Positions 34,423 to 45,460 of a stretch of DNA of 64,000 nucleotides are shown here, one piece after another. This stretch comes from Solenopsis invicta (Eukaryota; Arthropoda; Insecta; Hymenoptera; Formicidae). Position 1 is the stretch's first letter. Each line of letters starts with the position of its first letter. The notes beneath the pieces are model-generated. The model did no database searches. It had not been told where the DNA came from and was given only the letters and a program-made list of their open reading frames with translations. Position numbers and translations under genes: made by a program. The DNA lies in NCBI RefSeq assembly GCF_016802725.1, contig NC_052672.1:4151249-4215248 (forward strand), in the 5' to 3' direction.

Positions 34423-35189
34423 CAGGGTGCGAGAAAAGTTCCGGGACGGCGAAATATCTCGAAAACTAAGCATTTTAGGAAAAAGTGTTTCAGACAAAAG
34501 TTGTAAGGTTTCAAAAGATCTATTTACTGATCTTATCAGTTTGACCTTGGATGGCGTTGCCAAGGTCAGATCGAAATCACATCAACTTTTTTAAATGGAA
34601 CTGTCTACTTTTTATTGCATATTCTTGTAGCTTATCTCGAGACCTTTCCAAAACACTACAGGAAAGTTTATTTTCGTTGAGTACTTTCCGAGTTGTGAGG
34701 CTTGAAAGCTACAGTGTACTGTAGTGTGGGTCCAGCCACTCTTGCCTTAACTGGCCGGACACACGCCACACTTGCCTTAACTGGCCGGACACACGCCACA
34801 CTTGCCTTAACTGGCCGGACACACGCCACACTTGCCTTAACTGGCCGGACCCACACGCCACTCTTGCCTTAACTGGCTGGACCCACACTGCAGTACACTG
34901 TAGCTTTCAAGCCTCACAACTCGGAAAGTACTCAACGAAAATAAACTTTCTTGTAGTGTTTTGGAAAGGTCTTGAGATAAGCTACAAGAATATGCAATAA
35001 AAAGTAGACAGTTCCATTTAAAAAAGTTGATGTGATTTCGATCTGACCTTGGCAACGCCATCCAAGGTCAAACTGATAAGATCAGTAAATAGATCTTTTG
35101 AAACCCTACAACTTTTGTCTGAAACACTTTTTCCTAAAATGCTTAGTTTTCGAGATATTTCGCCGTCCCGGAACTTTTCTCGCACCCTG
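34423..35189. mobile_element. 767-bp non-autonomous relative of the DD41D element
   Basis: Ends CAGGGTGCGAGAAAAGTTCC and its inverse, TA at both sides. Inward it shares AAAAGATCTATT, CTTATCAGTTTGACCTTGGA, CACTACAGGAAAGTTTATTT and TACTTTCCGAGTTGTG with the arms of 31029-33607. The centre is a 30-bp tandem repeat (34740-34885) in place of a transposase. Confidence 0.85.
34740..34885. repeat. 30-bp tandem repeat, about five copies
   Basis: The unit starts CCGGACACACGCCACACTTG and ends CCTTAACTGG; outer copies vary slightly. It lies at the exact centre of the element at 34423-35189. Confidence 0.85.
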
Positions 35190-35224
35190 TATATATGTTT
35201 ATGATAATCTTAAATCTAAATAGC

Positions 35225-35390
35225 ACTTTTTGACACACTATCCACGCATTATTGAAAAAAGTTGGATCTCCTCATTACTTATCATCTATGAGATTTGAAA
35301 CGAAACATAAAAATTTAAAATTAAATGCCCACAGTTGCAGAAGTCGCGTGAATTTGCCTTTTACACTTTCTAATCGAACTCAGCTTTAAT
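35225..35390 (+). pseudogene. Transposase C-terminal fragment (THYP / MRFExKH motif)
   Basis: Plus-strand pieces read FLTHYPRIIEKS and, after a one-base shift, SPHYLSSMRFETKHKNLKLN followed by AHSCRSRVNLPFTL. The THYP...MRFExKH pattern recurs in the C-terminal part of EnSpm/CMC-like transposases in animals as I recall it. Stops follow. It is a short remnant. Confidence 0.5.
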
Positions 35391-35603
35391 CTACGTATTG
35401 ATATTAGAATAAAAAAGAATTTTCTGATAACACAGTGGGGTCATATAAAAAATTTTAGAATTGAATCAAACATCCAAAAATTCGAAGATTTTCTATTAAC
35501 TACACATTACGAAGAAAATGGTATTTGTTATAAATCTTCTTCTGTGATTAGAATTACAGATAATATTTTATCACAATTCAGTAAAATAAAATACTTGCCA
35601 CTT

Positions 35604-35766
35604 GCCAACTTTCTTCTTCCTCCCCCCTGTTTCTACATCTTTCCCAAACATGTTCCCATGTTTTCCCCTCTCCTTCACATAATCTACATTTCTTTTCCTC
35701 CTCTTTTTCCCAATATCTTCCTTCTCTCATCTCGTTTCCCAGTCTAAACCTCGCTATTCTCCTCCA
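35604..35766 (-). pseudogene. LINE (non-LTR retrotransposon) 3' ORF fragment
   Basis: Minus-strand frame reads WRRIARFRLGNEMREGRYWE, then KKCRLCEGEGKTWEHVWERC. The RLGNEMR-x-YW and CRLC-x-TWEHVWERC motifs are typical of the C-terminal end of insect LINE reverse transcriptase ORFs. Only about 55 residues remain. The pyrimidine-rich + strand is simply its complement. Confidence 0.7.
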
Positions 35767-35769
35767 TCT

Positions 35770-36496
35770 ACTCTTTCAGGGATAAGAAATCTGTAGGGTT
35801 TGAAACTTCTTCACTTTCATTTACAATGCATAATTTTATTTACTATTGTTGTGAATAATTTTATTAATATTCTTGTTGTAAAACATCAGATCCACAGAGA
35901 TATAAAAATTTGTTTATTTGTTTTACATAAATTAGATACGAGATATCATATTTTTTTTGTTTTCTTCTTGAATCTTCTCATACACATCATTTTTACAAGT
36001 TGATATTATAAAGTAATTTTATATTATAATTTTAATTATGGTTTTAATTGTTTTAAATTTTCAAAAGTGACTTTCAAGTTAAATTTTAATTTTAATTAAA
36101 ATTGATTATTTGTTATTATATAATGTAATAAATAATGCTAGAAAAAAGTGAATTCCACTGAGTAAATGCAAAAGACAGATACTAACATTTACTAACAATA
36201 AACCATACAGAATGCTGCTAATCAAATGTTAGAGGTTTGTAACACAAGTAGAGAAATGTAGAGCTATTTGCGGAACAGTAATGAAAATTTGATAAGAATC
36301 TACCGAACTAGTACACTTACATTCCAGAAATCAGTTTGCAGAGAGCAATCGACGGGTCAATAATTTAACTGGCAACACTGCTTTAAATAACCGATCCTTA
36401 TGTTATCTATTATAATATAAAATAGTGGTAAAATCACATGGCCATAAATTTTAGCAAATGATTTTGCTTGCCTATTCTGATTGTGACTAATAATAT
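35770..36496. other. A/T-rich spacer
   Basis: No supported gene, RNA or repeat. Confidence 0.5.
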
Positions 36497-36728
36497 TGTT
36501 ACGTCCGACGGTGGCACAAGACACTCACGCGCACTCACGCACAATAAATAATTGAGCAGACTCTTTAAAAGAAACTGAGACGTTTATTAGAACACGTCTG
36601 TCACCGAAACGAGGCTCCAGACGACAGCAACATAACCACAACCGTCGTCAACGAGCAACCGTCAACTCATTACTATCGATTACATAAACTATACGGTGAC
36701 ATATTACAAATATCGCACGACCGTAACA
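36497..36728 (-). mobile_element. Short solo LTR, 232 bp, ATAT target duplication
   Basis: Begins TGTTACGTCCGACGG and ends CGACCGTAACA, with TG...CA ends and ATAT on both sides (36493-36496, 36729-36732). In the minus orientation it has AATAAACGTCTCAGTTTC, a plausible polyadenylation region, so I place it on that strand. No internal retrotransposon sequence adjoins it. Confidence 0.65.
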
Positions 36729-36732
36729 ATAT

Positions 36733-36980
36733 TAAGGACTTCGGCTGTAATATTTGGCTGAAAACTCACTATTCAAAGATAAAATTAGCGAGCAAAACAT
36801 TTTAAGGATGTATCACTAATATAGTCCCTGAAAAGTAAATTGAAAACTATAATGTATTAAAAACATAAAGACAGAGATTTCAATTTTTTAATATATGTAT
36901 CTGCTTTAAGTATTTAAGATAATTTATGCAAATTTTATTTATATCTGTAAATAAATACGTAAATTTTGTTTATAGAACTC
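36733..36980. other. Spacer
   Basis: A/T-rich DNA between the short LTR and the BEL/Pao fragment; nothing supported. Confidence 0.4.
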
Positions 36981-37600
36981 TCCGATGTCGATCGGCGGAC
37001 AGCGCTTGAATAGAAGACGCACAATGTATCTGCCATCAGCACCGCGCGAATGCGTGGCTACGAAATGCTCCTCGCACTACTGCTCTTCAGGGCTGAAAAG
37101 AGCCTGTCAAGGAGTATCTTCGATTTCCCAAAATCGTCTAAGCTCCTGATCTAAGGCTTCCAAATTCAAAGGCCTGACAAAGTAGGCAAGATGGACCAGA
37201 GGCAGTGGCATTAGCGCTGGTCACCTTTGACGCGCGCGAGAATTTTGGAACATTGGCCGAAAAAATGCCCTCCAAATCACGAATACGTGTTTCGAGAAAT
37301 CAGTCGAGAGCCTCATACTATGGAATACTCGAGTCTTCACTGGTTTTCAACTTTCACGCTTTCCGAGTAACGGGATCAACTTTTTGCGTGACGCTATAAG
37401 ATATCGCTTAACATTTGCTCGAACGTTCAATTTAAATTTTTTAATGAAGCGATAGCGCGATTCGCTTTGTCGCGAAGTGCGTTAAGTTTAGAGCGGATTT
37501 GTGTCGGCAGAGAATACAGCGCGGAAATATGCACGTCGATGAGCCGTCGCTTATTACCGAATCGCGAAACTAATGTTCTTCAGGAAATGTCAAAGTTGTC
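36980..37600 (-). pseudogene. BEL/Pao retrotransposon gag-pol remnant
   Basis: Minus-strand reading in shifting frames gives a gag-like helix (ALYSLPTQIRSKLNALRDKA). After about 300 decayed bases come LDQELRRFWEIED and CEEHFVATHSRGADGRYIVR, which is the stretch leading into the BEL/Pao reverse transcriptase (usual form RFWExEE...EEQxCExHFxxTHxRxxxGRYxVRLPF). Stops are frequent. The rest of pol is absent. Confidence 0.7.
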
Positions 37601-37625
37601 CGCGGTAATTGGAATCAATGTTATA

Positions 37626-37770
37626 GGCCGGTATTCATAGTCGATTCTTATATTTAAGATCGTCTTAAGTATCACCTTAAGATGCCATCAACCAATCAGA
37701 GAGTCGTATTAGCATCTTAAGACGTTGCTTAAGACAATCTTGAAATAAGACTCGACTATGAATACCGGCC
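37626..37770. mobile_element. 145-bp palindromic MITE, GGCCGGTATTCATAG ends
   Basis: GGCCGGTATTCATAGTCGA at the left is exactly inverted at the right (TCGACTATGAATACCGGCC), and pairing continues inward through TTAAGAT and ATCTTAAG. ATA precedes and follows, a possible 3-bp duplication. Non-coding. Confidence 0.8.
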
Positions 37771-37771
37771 A

Positions 37772-38204
37772 TAGTGTCGAGTGCATGACCGGTGAGACTT
37801 GGGGTGTTTACGATAACTAATCGGATCTCGGATCTTGGATTGAACAATAGTATTCAACGTAAGTATAGGAAATTTCCCTAGACTAATCGGATTGACGATC
37901 TCTGTCTCAAATGTGATCCGATTGATGACGAAAGCGTGGAGACGCAGAAGCATGCTTGAAATGTAAGTCTCTTTATTTTTTTAAATAATAAAACAAAAAA
38001 TCAAAAATGAAATTAAAAAGAATGATTTGAATTTAGATTTATTGTAATATTTTTTGTCTAAACACTGGATTTCGTTTAAATTTCTGTTTGTAAAAATTAA
38101 TTAATCTATTCTAAAGTTTGTGGTTATATCGGGAACAAATCAAAATTAATAAAACAATTATTAATTGTTAGGTACATATTAAAGCATATAAAATTTCAAG
38201 CATA
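37772..38204. other. Spacer
   Basis: A/T-rich, no supported feature. Confidence 0.4.
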
Positions 38205-39381
38205 TCATCTAGAATTCCTGTTTATTATAAACTTAGTAAAAATAACTTTGAAATCATTCAACTACATTACACATTAATTATATTAATTTGGATATTAAAA
38301 ATCAATAATGTCTTTGAAAATGTTCTTTTTATTCTTTTTCAGATCGTAAATAAACTTCAACTCCAAGAATAAATAAAAATTTCTGGAAAATGGATTTACA
38401 TGAAAAGGGCATTATTGAACAACATCAATTTGTGCTAACTTAAAGTTTGTAAAATCTGTTATTTTTTGTTAGTTGTTCATTAGAGAGTAATAATATAAGA
38501 ACGGAATATACATAAATAAAATTCAAATAATTGTATGCATACATGACTTTTATTGTAATAAAATGTACATATTTGTCATTCATAGCAAAAATAAAAATTT
38601 TTTCGTGATATAATCAAACAATACAAGCACGAAGATCTAGTTACGACTGTTGAAGGCATTTTTGTTCAATTTGTATTGCTACAGTAACGGTCAAAATATC
38701 TCTCTATTACTTAAAAAACATTTTGTAAATTTTAACATAATCTTTGGATTTTAACGTGACATGAATCGTAATATGCAACAAATTATACTACTTTATAATA
38801 ATAAGGTTTCGATCAGCAAAAACTAGAAAAAAAAAATTTCTTATATGACAACTTCTTATATGACAGCACAGAGAATTCAAAAAGAGTTTTTAAAGAATTA
38901 AAGTCTATGTCATCAATTCTGAGTTTATTATAAGTTTAGCATATTACGATTCGTGTTAAAAGCCAAAGATTATGTTAAAACTTACATAAAATTTTTATTT
39001 TTGTTATGAATGACTGATATGTACCTTTGATTACAATAAAAGTCATATATGCGTACAATTATTTGAATTTTATTTATATATATTCCGTTTTTATATTATT
39101 ACTCTCTAATGAACAACTAACAAAAAAAGCAGATTTTACAAATTTTAAGTTAGCACAAATTGATATTCTTCAATAATGCCTTCTTCATATAAATACATTT
39201 TTAAATAATTTTTATTTATTCATGGAATTGAGGTTTATTTACGATCTGCAAAAGAATAAAAAAAAACATTTTCAGAAACATTATTGATTTTTAACATATA
39301 AATTAATATTGATTAATGTGTAGTTGAATTAATATTAATTAATGTAGTTGAATGGTTTCAAAGTTATTTTTACTAAGTTTA
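38205..39381. repeat. 1.2-kb imperfect palindrome (fold-back)
   Basis: Left arm 38205-38780 and right arm about 38935-39381 are inverted copies: AAACTTAGTAAAAATAACTT, ATTAGAGAGTAATAATATAA and TTTTAACATAATCTTTGG on the left match inverted words on the right. The arms differ by small indels and substitutions and meet near 38860. There is no coding region. The original right boundary is hidden by the MITE at 39383-39525, so no target duplication could be read. Confidence 0.85.
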
Positions 39382-39382
39382 C

Positions 39383-39525
39383 GGGAGGGTCCCAGATGCA
39401 CACAGACCCGAACGGACACCACAAATCACGTAATATAATCTAACCCAACTAACGGAAATACTCTAGGCATCGGCCACTATAATTGGTGGTGTCCAATTGA
39501 GCTTGTGCGCATCTGGGACCCTCCC
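39383..39525. mobile_element. 143-bp MITE related to 2138-2265
   Basis: GGGAGGGTCCCAGATGC at the left is inverted at the right as GCGCATCTGGGACCCTCCC. The interior TCTAACCCAAC, ACGGAAA, CTCTAGGCATCGGCC parallels the element at 2138-2265. Flanks are TTTAC and CATTTATAG, with no clear target duplication. Confidence 0.7.
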
Positions 39526-39534
39526 CATTTATAG

Positions 39535-40689
39535 ACCCGTGTGAAGTTAGCACCCCAAAGTAAAAAAAAAAATATTTTTTTTTTTTAGAGTGTCGGCTTC
39601 TTTGTTAATAGTTCTATAGTGCTTGATAATTTTTAGAAATAGTTCTAGCGATTAAACCCCCCAAAAAACGAGTTTTAAAAATAAGGTGCCAACTTCACGT
39701 TGGCACCCTATTTTTAAAAAAATTATATTCTTTTTAGAGTTCCCAGTAGTTTTTGAATAGTTCTATAGTTTCCTATACTTTTTTTCAATAGTTCCGTTTT
39801 ATTTTCAAAATTAAAAAACTTTGAAAATTCATAACTTGGCTTCTACAAAGTACGTAAAACTTTTGTAATTTTCACTTTACAGAAAAAAATTATTTAACTT
39901 CTTTGAGCAATCAGGGAGTGCTATTCAGCACACTCAAGAAAAAAACAAGAACTCCAAATTTTTAATTTTTTGGTACTTTGAAATTTTTCGTGGCGAACTT
40001 TTTAAAAGCACTTAGGAAGTACTTTAATTGAAGAAGTAATAACGTTAATGTAAATGTGATAACTTAACACTACACTCAAATAGAATTTTATTGTTATTTG
40101 CTACTAGAAATTTTAACTCAGATTTCTAATTTTTTCTTGAGTTCTATTTAGCCCTCCCTGAGTGCTCTTAAAAAGTTAAATAACTTTTTTCTGTCAAATA
40201 AAAATTACAAAGTTTTACGTACTCAGTAGGGTCCGCCACGAAAAAATTTCAAAGTACCAAAAAATTAAAAATTCTGAGTTCCGGTTTTCTTCTTGAGTAT
40301 GCTGAATAGTACTCCTTGAGTGCTCAAAAAAAGTTAAATAACTTTCTTCTGTAAAGCAAAAATTACAAAAGTTTTACGTACTTTGGAGCCGAGTTATGAA
40401 TTACCAAAGTTCCATAATTTTGAAATAAAACGGAACTATTGAAAAAAAGTATTGGGAACTATAAAACTATTCAAAAACTACTGGGAACTCTAAAAAAAAT
40501 ATAATTTCTTTGAAAATGGGGTGCCAACGTGAAGTTGGCACCTTATTTTTAAAACTCGTTTTTTGGGGGGTTTAATCGCTAGAACTATTTCTAAAAATTA
40601 TCAAGCACTATAGAAGAGCACTATTAGAAAAGAAACCGGCACTCTAAAAAAAATATTATTTTTTTTACTTGTGCTAACTTCACACTGAT
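39535..40689. mobile_element. Fold-back element FB-1 with 9-bp target duplication
   Basis: Left end ACCCGTGTGAAGTTAGCACC and right end GTGCTAACTTCACACTGAT are inverted; the ~550-bp arms pair throughout. CATTTATAG flanks both ends (39526-39534, 40690-40698). Each arm contains an internal small palindrome with the terminal motif (GGTGCCAACTTCACGTTGGC near 39690, its partner near 40522), as if ends had joined. The 9-bp duplication and long arms resemble Foldback/Galileo-type elements. Its terminal motif is shared with 58011-59508. Non-coding. Confidence 0.85.
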
Positions 40690-40698
40690 CATTTATAG

Positions 40699-41648
40699 TA
40701 CGAAAAAATCACACAAGTCTATTGTAACATTTACACGTTATTGTAATATTTGTGTGTGGTTATTGTAGTATTTTTTTGTAGTTATTGCAATATAAGATTA
40801 CAATTTCCAGCGCATGCGTCTTTCGTAAGAGTAAACAGGAATTTCATCCCTGCTGAAAATTCCAGAAATGTCCAGATATAAAATTATATACGGTCGTATT
40901 AGGACTTACCTGGACAAATCAAATCTTTACTGGTACAAAATCTATCCGAGTAAAAATAAAATCTGATTATGCACGCAATTCCAAGTTCCAAGTAATATTT
41001 AGTTGACATTCCATATATAAATATTATCTGTTTATACCCATAATTCCAAGTATATTTGAACATGTAGGAAATTTACGACATAAAGTTTACTAGTTTTTAC
41101 GTAGAAAACCGGTGATCTGGTTTATGTAAGGATTTCTGTATTTAAATAGTATAAGAATTTAGTATTAGTTTTCTGATGAAAGATTGGTCTGTAATTGCAT
41201 GTATATTCGTATTCAATTGAAAATAAACAACATATGGAATTCCAAAGAGCAATATGGATGCAATATGCAATTTCGTAGAATACTTCTACGCGGTTGTATT
41301 TGGAAATGCAAGGCTTGATCACTGGTAGGTAATCCAGTATATCTTTTCAAAATTATGCGAAAGTGGTTGATATTGGAAATTCACTTATGTTAAAAACGGT
41401 TTTGAAACGGATTTCCATACTGGGTTATATTTAGAAATCTAAAATTTGTTTGCTGCTGGACGGCAACTAAACATCCAATTTTATTTTTCGAAATTATATG
41501 AACATAGAGAAAGTCAGAAATCCGTGACTTGTGTATTGAAAAGCTTTAATGTGTAAAAGCTACACGGTTATATTGGAATATCCAAGACTTTCTCTTATTC
41601 AATATTAAGTGGAAACTGTTAATCCAAACTTTCAATCCATTTTACTGT
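40699..41648. other. Spacer, possibly decayed transposon
   Basis: A/T-rich DNA with loosely recurring words (GGAAATT, CCAAGT, TATATTTGGAAAT). No gene or clear repeat boundary can be supported. Confidence 0.4.
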
Positions 41649-41799
41649 TTAAAATTCAGGGCTGGTAAAATTTTGCCCAACTCAGTTAAACCCACCCAGT
41701 TAAAATCGGTTTTAACCAAGTAAAAAACCCATGATAAAACCCACAGATGTTTTATTTTACTATACAACTTTAAAGCCTAGGAAAACATAAATAAAATTA

Positions 41800-42222
41800 A
41801 TATCTAGATTGTAAATCACAAAAAGAACAAAAGTTGCGCTTTATTATTTATATTTATTATATTTCTAAATTATAATGTCACTTAATACATATAATATATT
41901 AATATATAAAATAATATATGAAATAAAAATAAAAATATAAATAATACATAAAATAAAATTGTATAAGAAAAGTTATATCATAAAATTATATAATAAAATA
42001 ATATCTAGATTGTAAATCACAAAAAAACAAAAATTGCACTTTATTATTTATATTTATTATACATGCATTTTGAAATTATAATGTTAGTTAATACATATAA
42101 TATATTAATATATAAAATAAAACATAAAATAAAATAATACACATAATAAGAATACAAATATAAATAATACATAAAATAAAACTATGTAATAAAAATTATA
42201 TAATATAATTATATAATAAAAT
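41800..42222. repeat. About 200-bp tandem duplication inside the hAT 3' region
   Basis: ATCTAGATTGTAAATCACAA begins both units (about 41801 and 42002), each followed by CTTTATTATTTATATTTATT, TAATACATATAATATATTAA and AATAATACATAAAATAAAA. Units differ by scattered changes. Non-coding. Confidence 0.8.
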
Positions 42223-42313
42223 AATTTTTATTTTGTTAAATGAATTAAATATGATTCAAAATAATTTAATTAAAACTTGAAGTAGATATTAAATTATTAA
42301 AGATTAAAAATAT

Positions 42314-44183
42314 TTATTTATTTTGATATCTGTAAATCTTAACAAGTTTGTCAATTTTTTGTGGAGCCAATGAATTTCTCAACTTGCTCCAGACATGAGC
42401 ATATGTAGAAAAAATTCTTTCTGTAGCTGCCGATGAAACTGGACAACTGAAGAGATTTGCCATAAAAATGCAAAATTCTTTTTTAGGGCCATTACTATTA
42501 TCTATTTTGTCGCATTTATTAGCTAAAATAATCCACCATTTATGTGATGACATTGTTGAAATTACTTGATCAGAAAACATGTTGGACGGGTATTTATCAA
42601 TATCTTTAATTTTGAAACTTAATATATCATCAACATACTCTGGATAATACTTTAGAATTAACTCTTCAGCTTCCTTTTCTTCATTGTTGCTCAGATCTTT
42701 CCCAAAGTATTTAGGATCCATATAATTAGCTAAGAAATGATAGGGAGTAACAGCCTGATTATATCTTATTTTTATTTTGTTTGAATATTGCTGTAATTGT
42801 TTATCGTTTAATAAATTTTTCCAAATTATAAATGCTTCGGAAAAATTTACTTGATCACTTTGCAATTTATTCAAAGCATTTCCTATTATTTTTAACTGTT
42901 TTTGCAAGTCTAGTGAATTGGAATATATGTTAATATTAGAAATTTTATTTTTAATTTGTTTGTAATCAGCTTGGCTTTCAAATAAAGACTCATTTTCTAT
43001 AACTATATCTCGATATATGTGATAATTATTTATAAAAGTATCAACACATTCAATTTGTGAGTTCCACCTAGTATCATTTGGCAGTTGAAGCATTTTAGAA
43101 TTTATTTTTTTTTTTAAAAGTCCACGAGCCGGATAATTACGAAAAAATTTTTCAATATCTACGATATGTTTTAATACTGTTTTTGGTGTAAGTTCTTTTT
43201 CTAATAAATTTAGATAATGGGCAGAGCACCCATAAGTTATAATATTTGGATATATTTCATGTAAAGATTTTCTTATTTTAACCATTTTATGTTCATTGTC
43301 AGTACAAATAGCAAATACTTTTTTACCCAATTTCTCTTCACATGTTTTTATTGAATCGACAGCAACTTCCAAACAATACTCTGCGGTCTTTTTTTCCGTT
43401 TTACAATCAATGATATTTAATAAATAAGAATGTTTGCCTGTGTGAATTGAAGTGGCAATTATTGGATCATTTTTCACGCTCGACCATCCATCCTGCAGAA
43501 GTGTAATGGGCCTATCATCCTGCATCAATTCAGATGTCATCATAAGGTCAATTTTTTTCGACACGATGTCTAGTAAAGGTCCTGATAATTCCTTTCTATT
43601 AGGCGGATTATATCCTGGACGAAGAAGATTCAAAAATCGCAAAAAAGATGGATGTTCTACTTTTTCGAATGCCAGATTTGAAGCATAAAAAAACTCAGCT
43701 AAAGCTTCATCAAATTGATTCTTTTGTTGTTTTGTGGTTGGAATTATGAAATCATTCAATGTCCCTTTTCGTTTTAGTTTTTTAGGAAGACTGTCATCGG
43801 ATCCTAAGAAATTTTAAAAACACGTTATGTATAATAACAAAAAATATATATAATATTTAATATAACATTTACTTACTATTTTTAACTGTATTGAAAGTGC
43901 TAATTTCTAATGGTTTTATTTCATTTACTTTTGTTGATGTTGCTACAGATGTTGAATGACTTGAGTTTGAGTCAGTGTCTGAATTGGAATCATTTTTGTT
44001 AAACTTAGTGCATTTCTTTAAATGTGTTCTGATTCTTTCAATTTTTGGACTAAGAACACAATCACAATATTTACATTTAGTTATTGTTTTCTCGTTATTT
44101 TTTTCAATTAATACATGCATCCATTCTAAAGACATTTTCCTTCCACCTTTTTGTTTCTCACTAAATCCACTATAACTTGCCAT
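42314..44183 (-). CDS. hAT transposase, two exons, 598 aa
   Basis: Exon 1 is 44183-43877 from an ATG; exon 2 is 43803-42314. The donor is AATA|GTAAGT and the acceptor TTCTTAG|GATC; joining keeps frame (307 + 1490 nt, divisible by three). Exon 1 has a BED-type zinc finger (CKYCDCVLSPKIERIRTHLK then KC). Exon 2 has a DUF659-like RNase H core with PITLLQDGWSS (first Asp) and KVFAICTDNEHKMVK (second Asp), then the hAT C-terminal dimerisation region with LFSCPVSSAATERIFSTY (catalytic Glu) and KLRNSLAPQKIDKLVKIY. The protein would bind the element's CAG ends and catalyse its excision and insertion. All domains are present and uninterrupted, and the length is normal for the family. It differs from the family at 25838-27622. 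Confidence 0.88.
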
Positions 44184-44587
44184 CTTGATGATTAATTTTC
44201 TGCTATAATAAGAAGTTATATATAAAGTTTTAATTTCTATAAATATTAAGATTATCTTAATACGAGTACTTGCATATACAGCACATAAATCAAGTCGTGT
44301 AATGTTTATAGGTTATGTCAATGCGACCTTGTGTCTTGTGTGGCATTCGTAAACTAACGCCACACAAGGTCGCGTTGATATAACGCCATTGTGCTGTCAT
44401 CTAAATTAAAAACCTATAATATTTAATATATTAGGTGTAGTTAAAAGAAATCCATTATTTTTCCAATAGATGGATTTAGTAATCTCCCAGAAAACATTTT
44501 GCGGGTAAACGTTCAGCAAATCACGCGCAAAAGGGATTCCTACAACGCAAGCAAAACCTTATCCAACTGCGTCGTCATAGCGCTAGC

Positions 44588-44727
44588 AAAACACTAGCAC
44601 ACTTTGTGCGCAATTTCAATAAGCGATATGCACGCAAAACGCTAGCACACTTTGCGCGCGATCTCAATAAGCGATATGCACGCAAAACGCTAGCACATTT
44701 TGCGCGCGATCTCAATAAGCTATACCC
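44588..44727. repeat. 48-bp repeats rich in GCTAGCACACTTTGCGCGC
   Basis: About three copies of ACGCTAGCACACTTTGCGCG followed by CGATCTCAATAAGCGATATG and CACGCAAA. They are subterminal in the hAT at 41657-45864 and may be transposase-binding repeats; that role is inferred. Confidence 0.7.
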
Positions 44728-45395
44728 TGCCGAAAATGTGCTATTAAAACCAATTTAAAAAAAGTTAATTTGAATTGATCGGAATTTCCGCACCGAAAAT
44801 ATGGTATTAAGACCGATTGAAAAATAAGATCCAAACCCAGATAGATTTATTAAAACAGAATACATTAATGTAAACGTAATAAATGTTTAGTTTACAAAAA
44901 AAATATTTCTTGTATTCTTTTTGTTAAAAAAGATTTAAAAAAAGATTAAATTTGAATTAAACATTTAATTTATGTACAAGATTAAATAACAATACAAATT
45001 GTTATTTACTTGTAAAAATATAAAATTTTATGTGGAACAGCGTTTTCACACATACGCTATGTTTGAAAAGAATGAGAGCGAATGTTCGTCTGGAGGTTAC
45101 AAAAAGCAGCTCCTCAAAGTGTCACTAAAGTATATGAGCTGACGAGTTAGCGGCGGTGGCGCCTAGATATAACGCCTGTGGCCGCACTCAACTCACGAGA
45201 AAATCTCCTGCGGCCGCCTAGCGGTGGCGTTAGCACTCACTTGTTAAACCCATTTCAATCTGAAATTACAGAATTTCAACTTGCTGGCAAAAGTCACGCA
45301 AATCGCGTACACAGTTTACATGCATAAGACGCGCAAACTTTGCGCGCAAAAGATGTTATCTGGGTGCAAGCAACTTACGAGCAAATATAATTATC

Positions 45396-45460
45396 CAATA
45401 CACCAGCAAATCACATGCAAAATGGTATCCATTTGCATGTGATATGCTGGTGTATTGGAC
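45396..45460. repeat. Hairpin in the hAT 5' region
   Basis: AATACACCAGCAAATCACATGCAAA and TTTGCATGTGATATGCTGGTGTATT pair around a short centre. It lies inside the hAT, among other GCAAAT/GCGCAAA-rich words. A nested MITE or a structural end feature is possible. Confidence 0.6.

Noticed and set aside
36980..37400. Plus-strand frame near 37205 as a gene
   Set aside because: The minus strand carries recognisable BEL/Pao gag-pol motifs, so the plus frame is a shadow.
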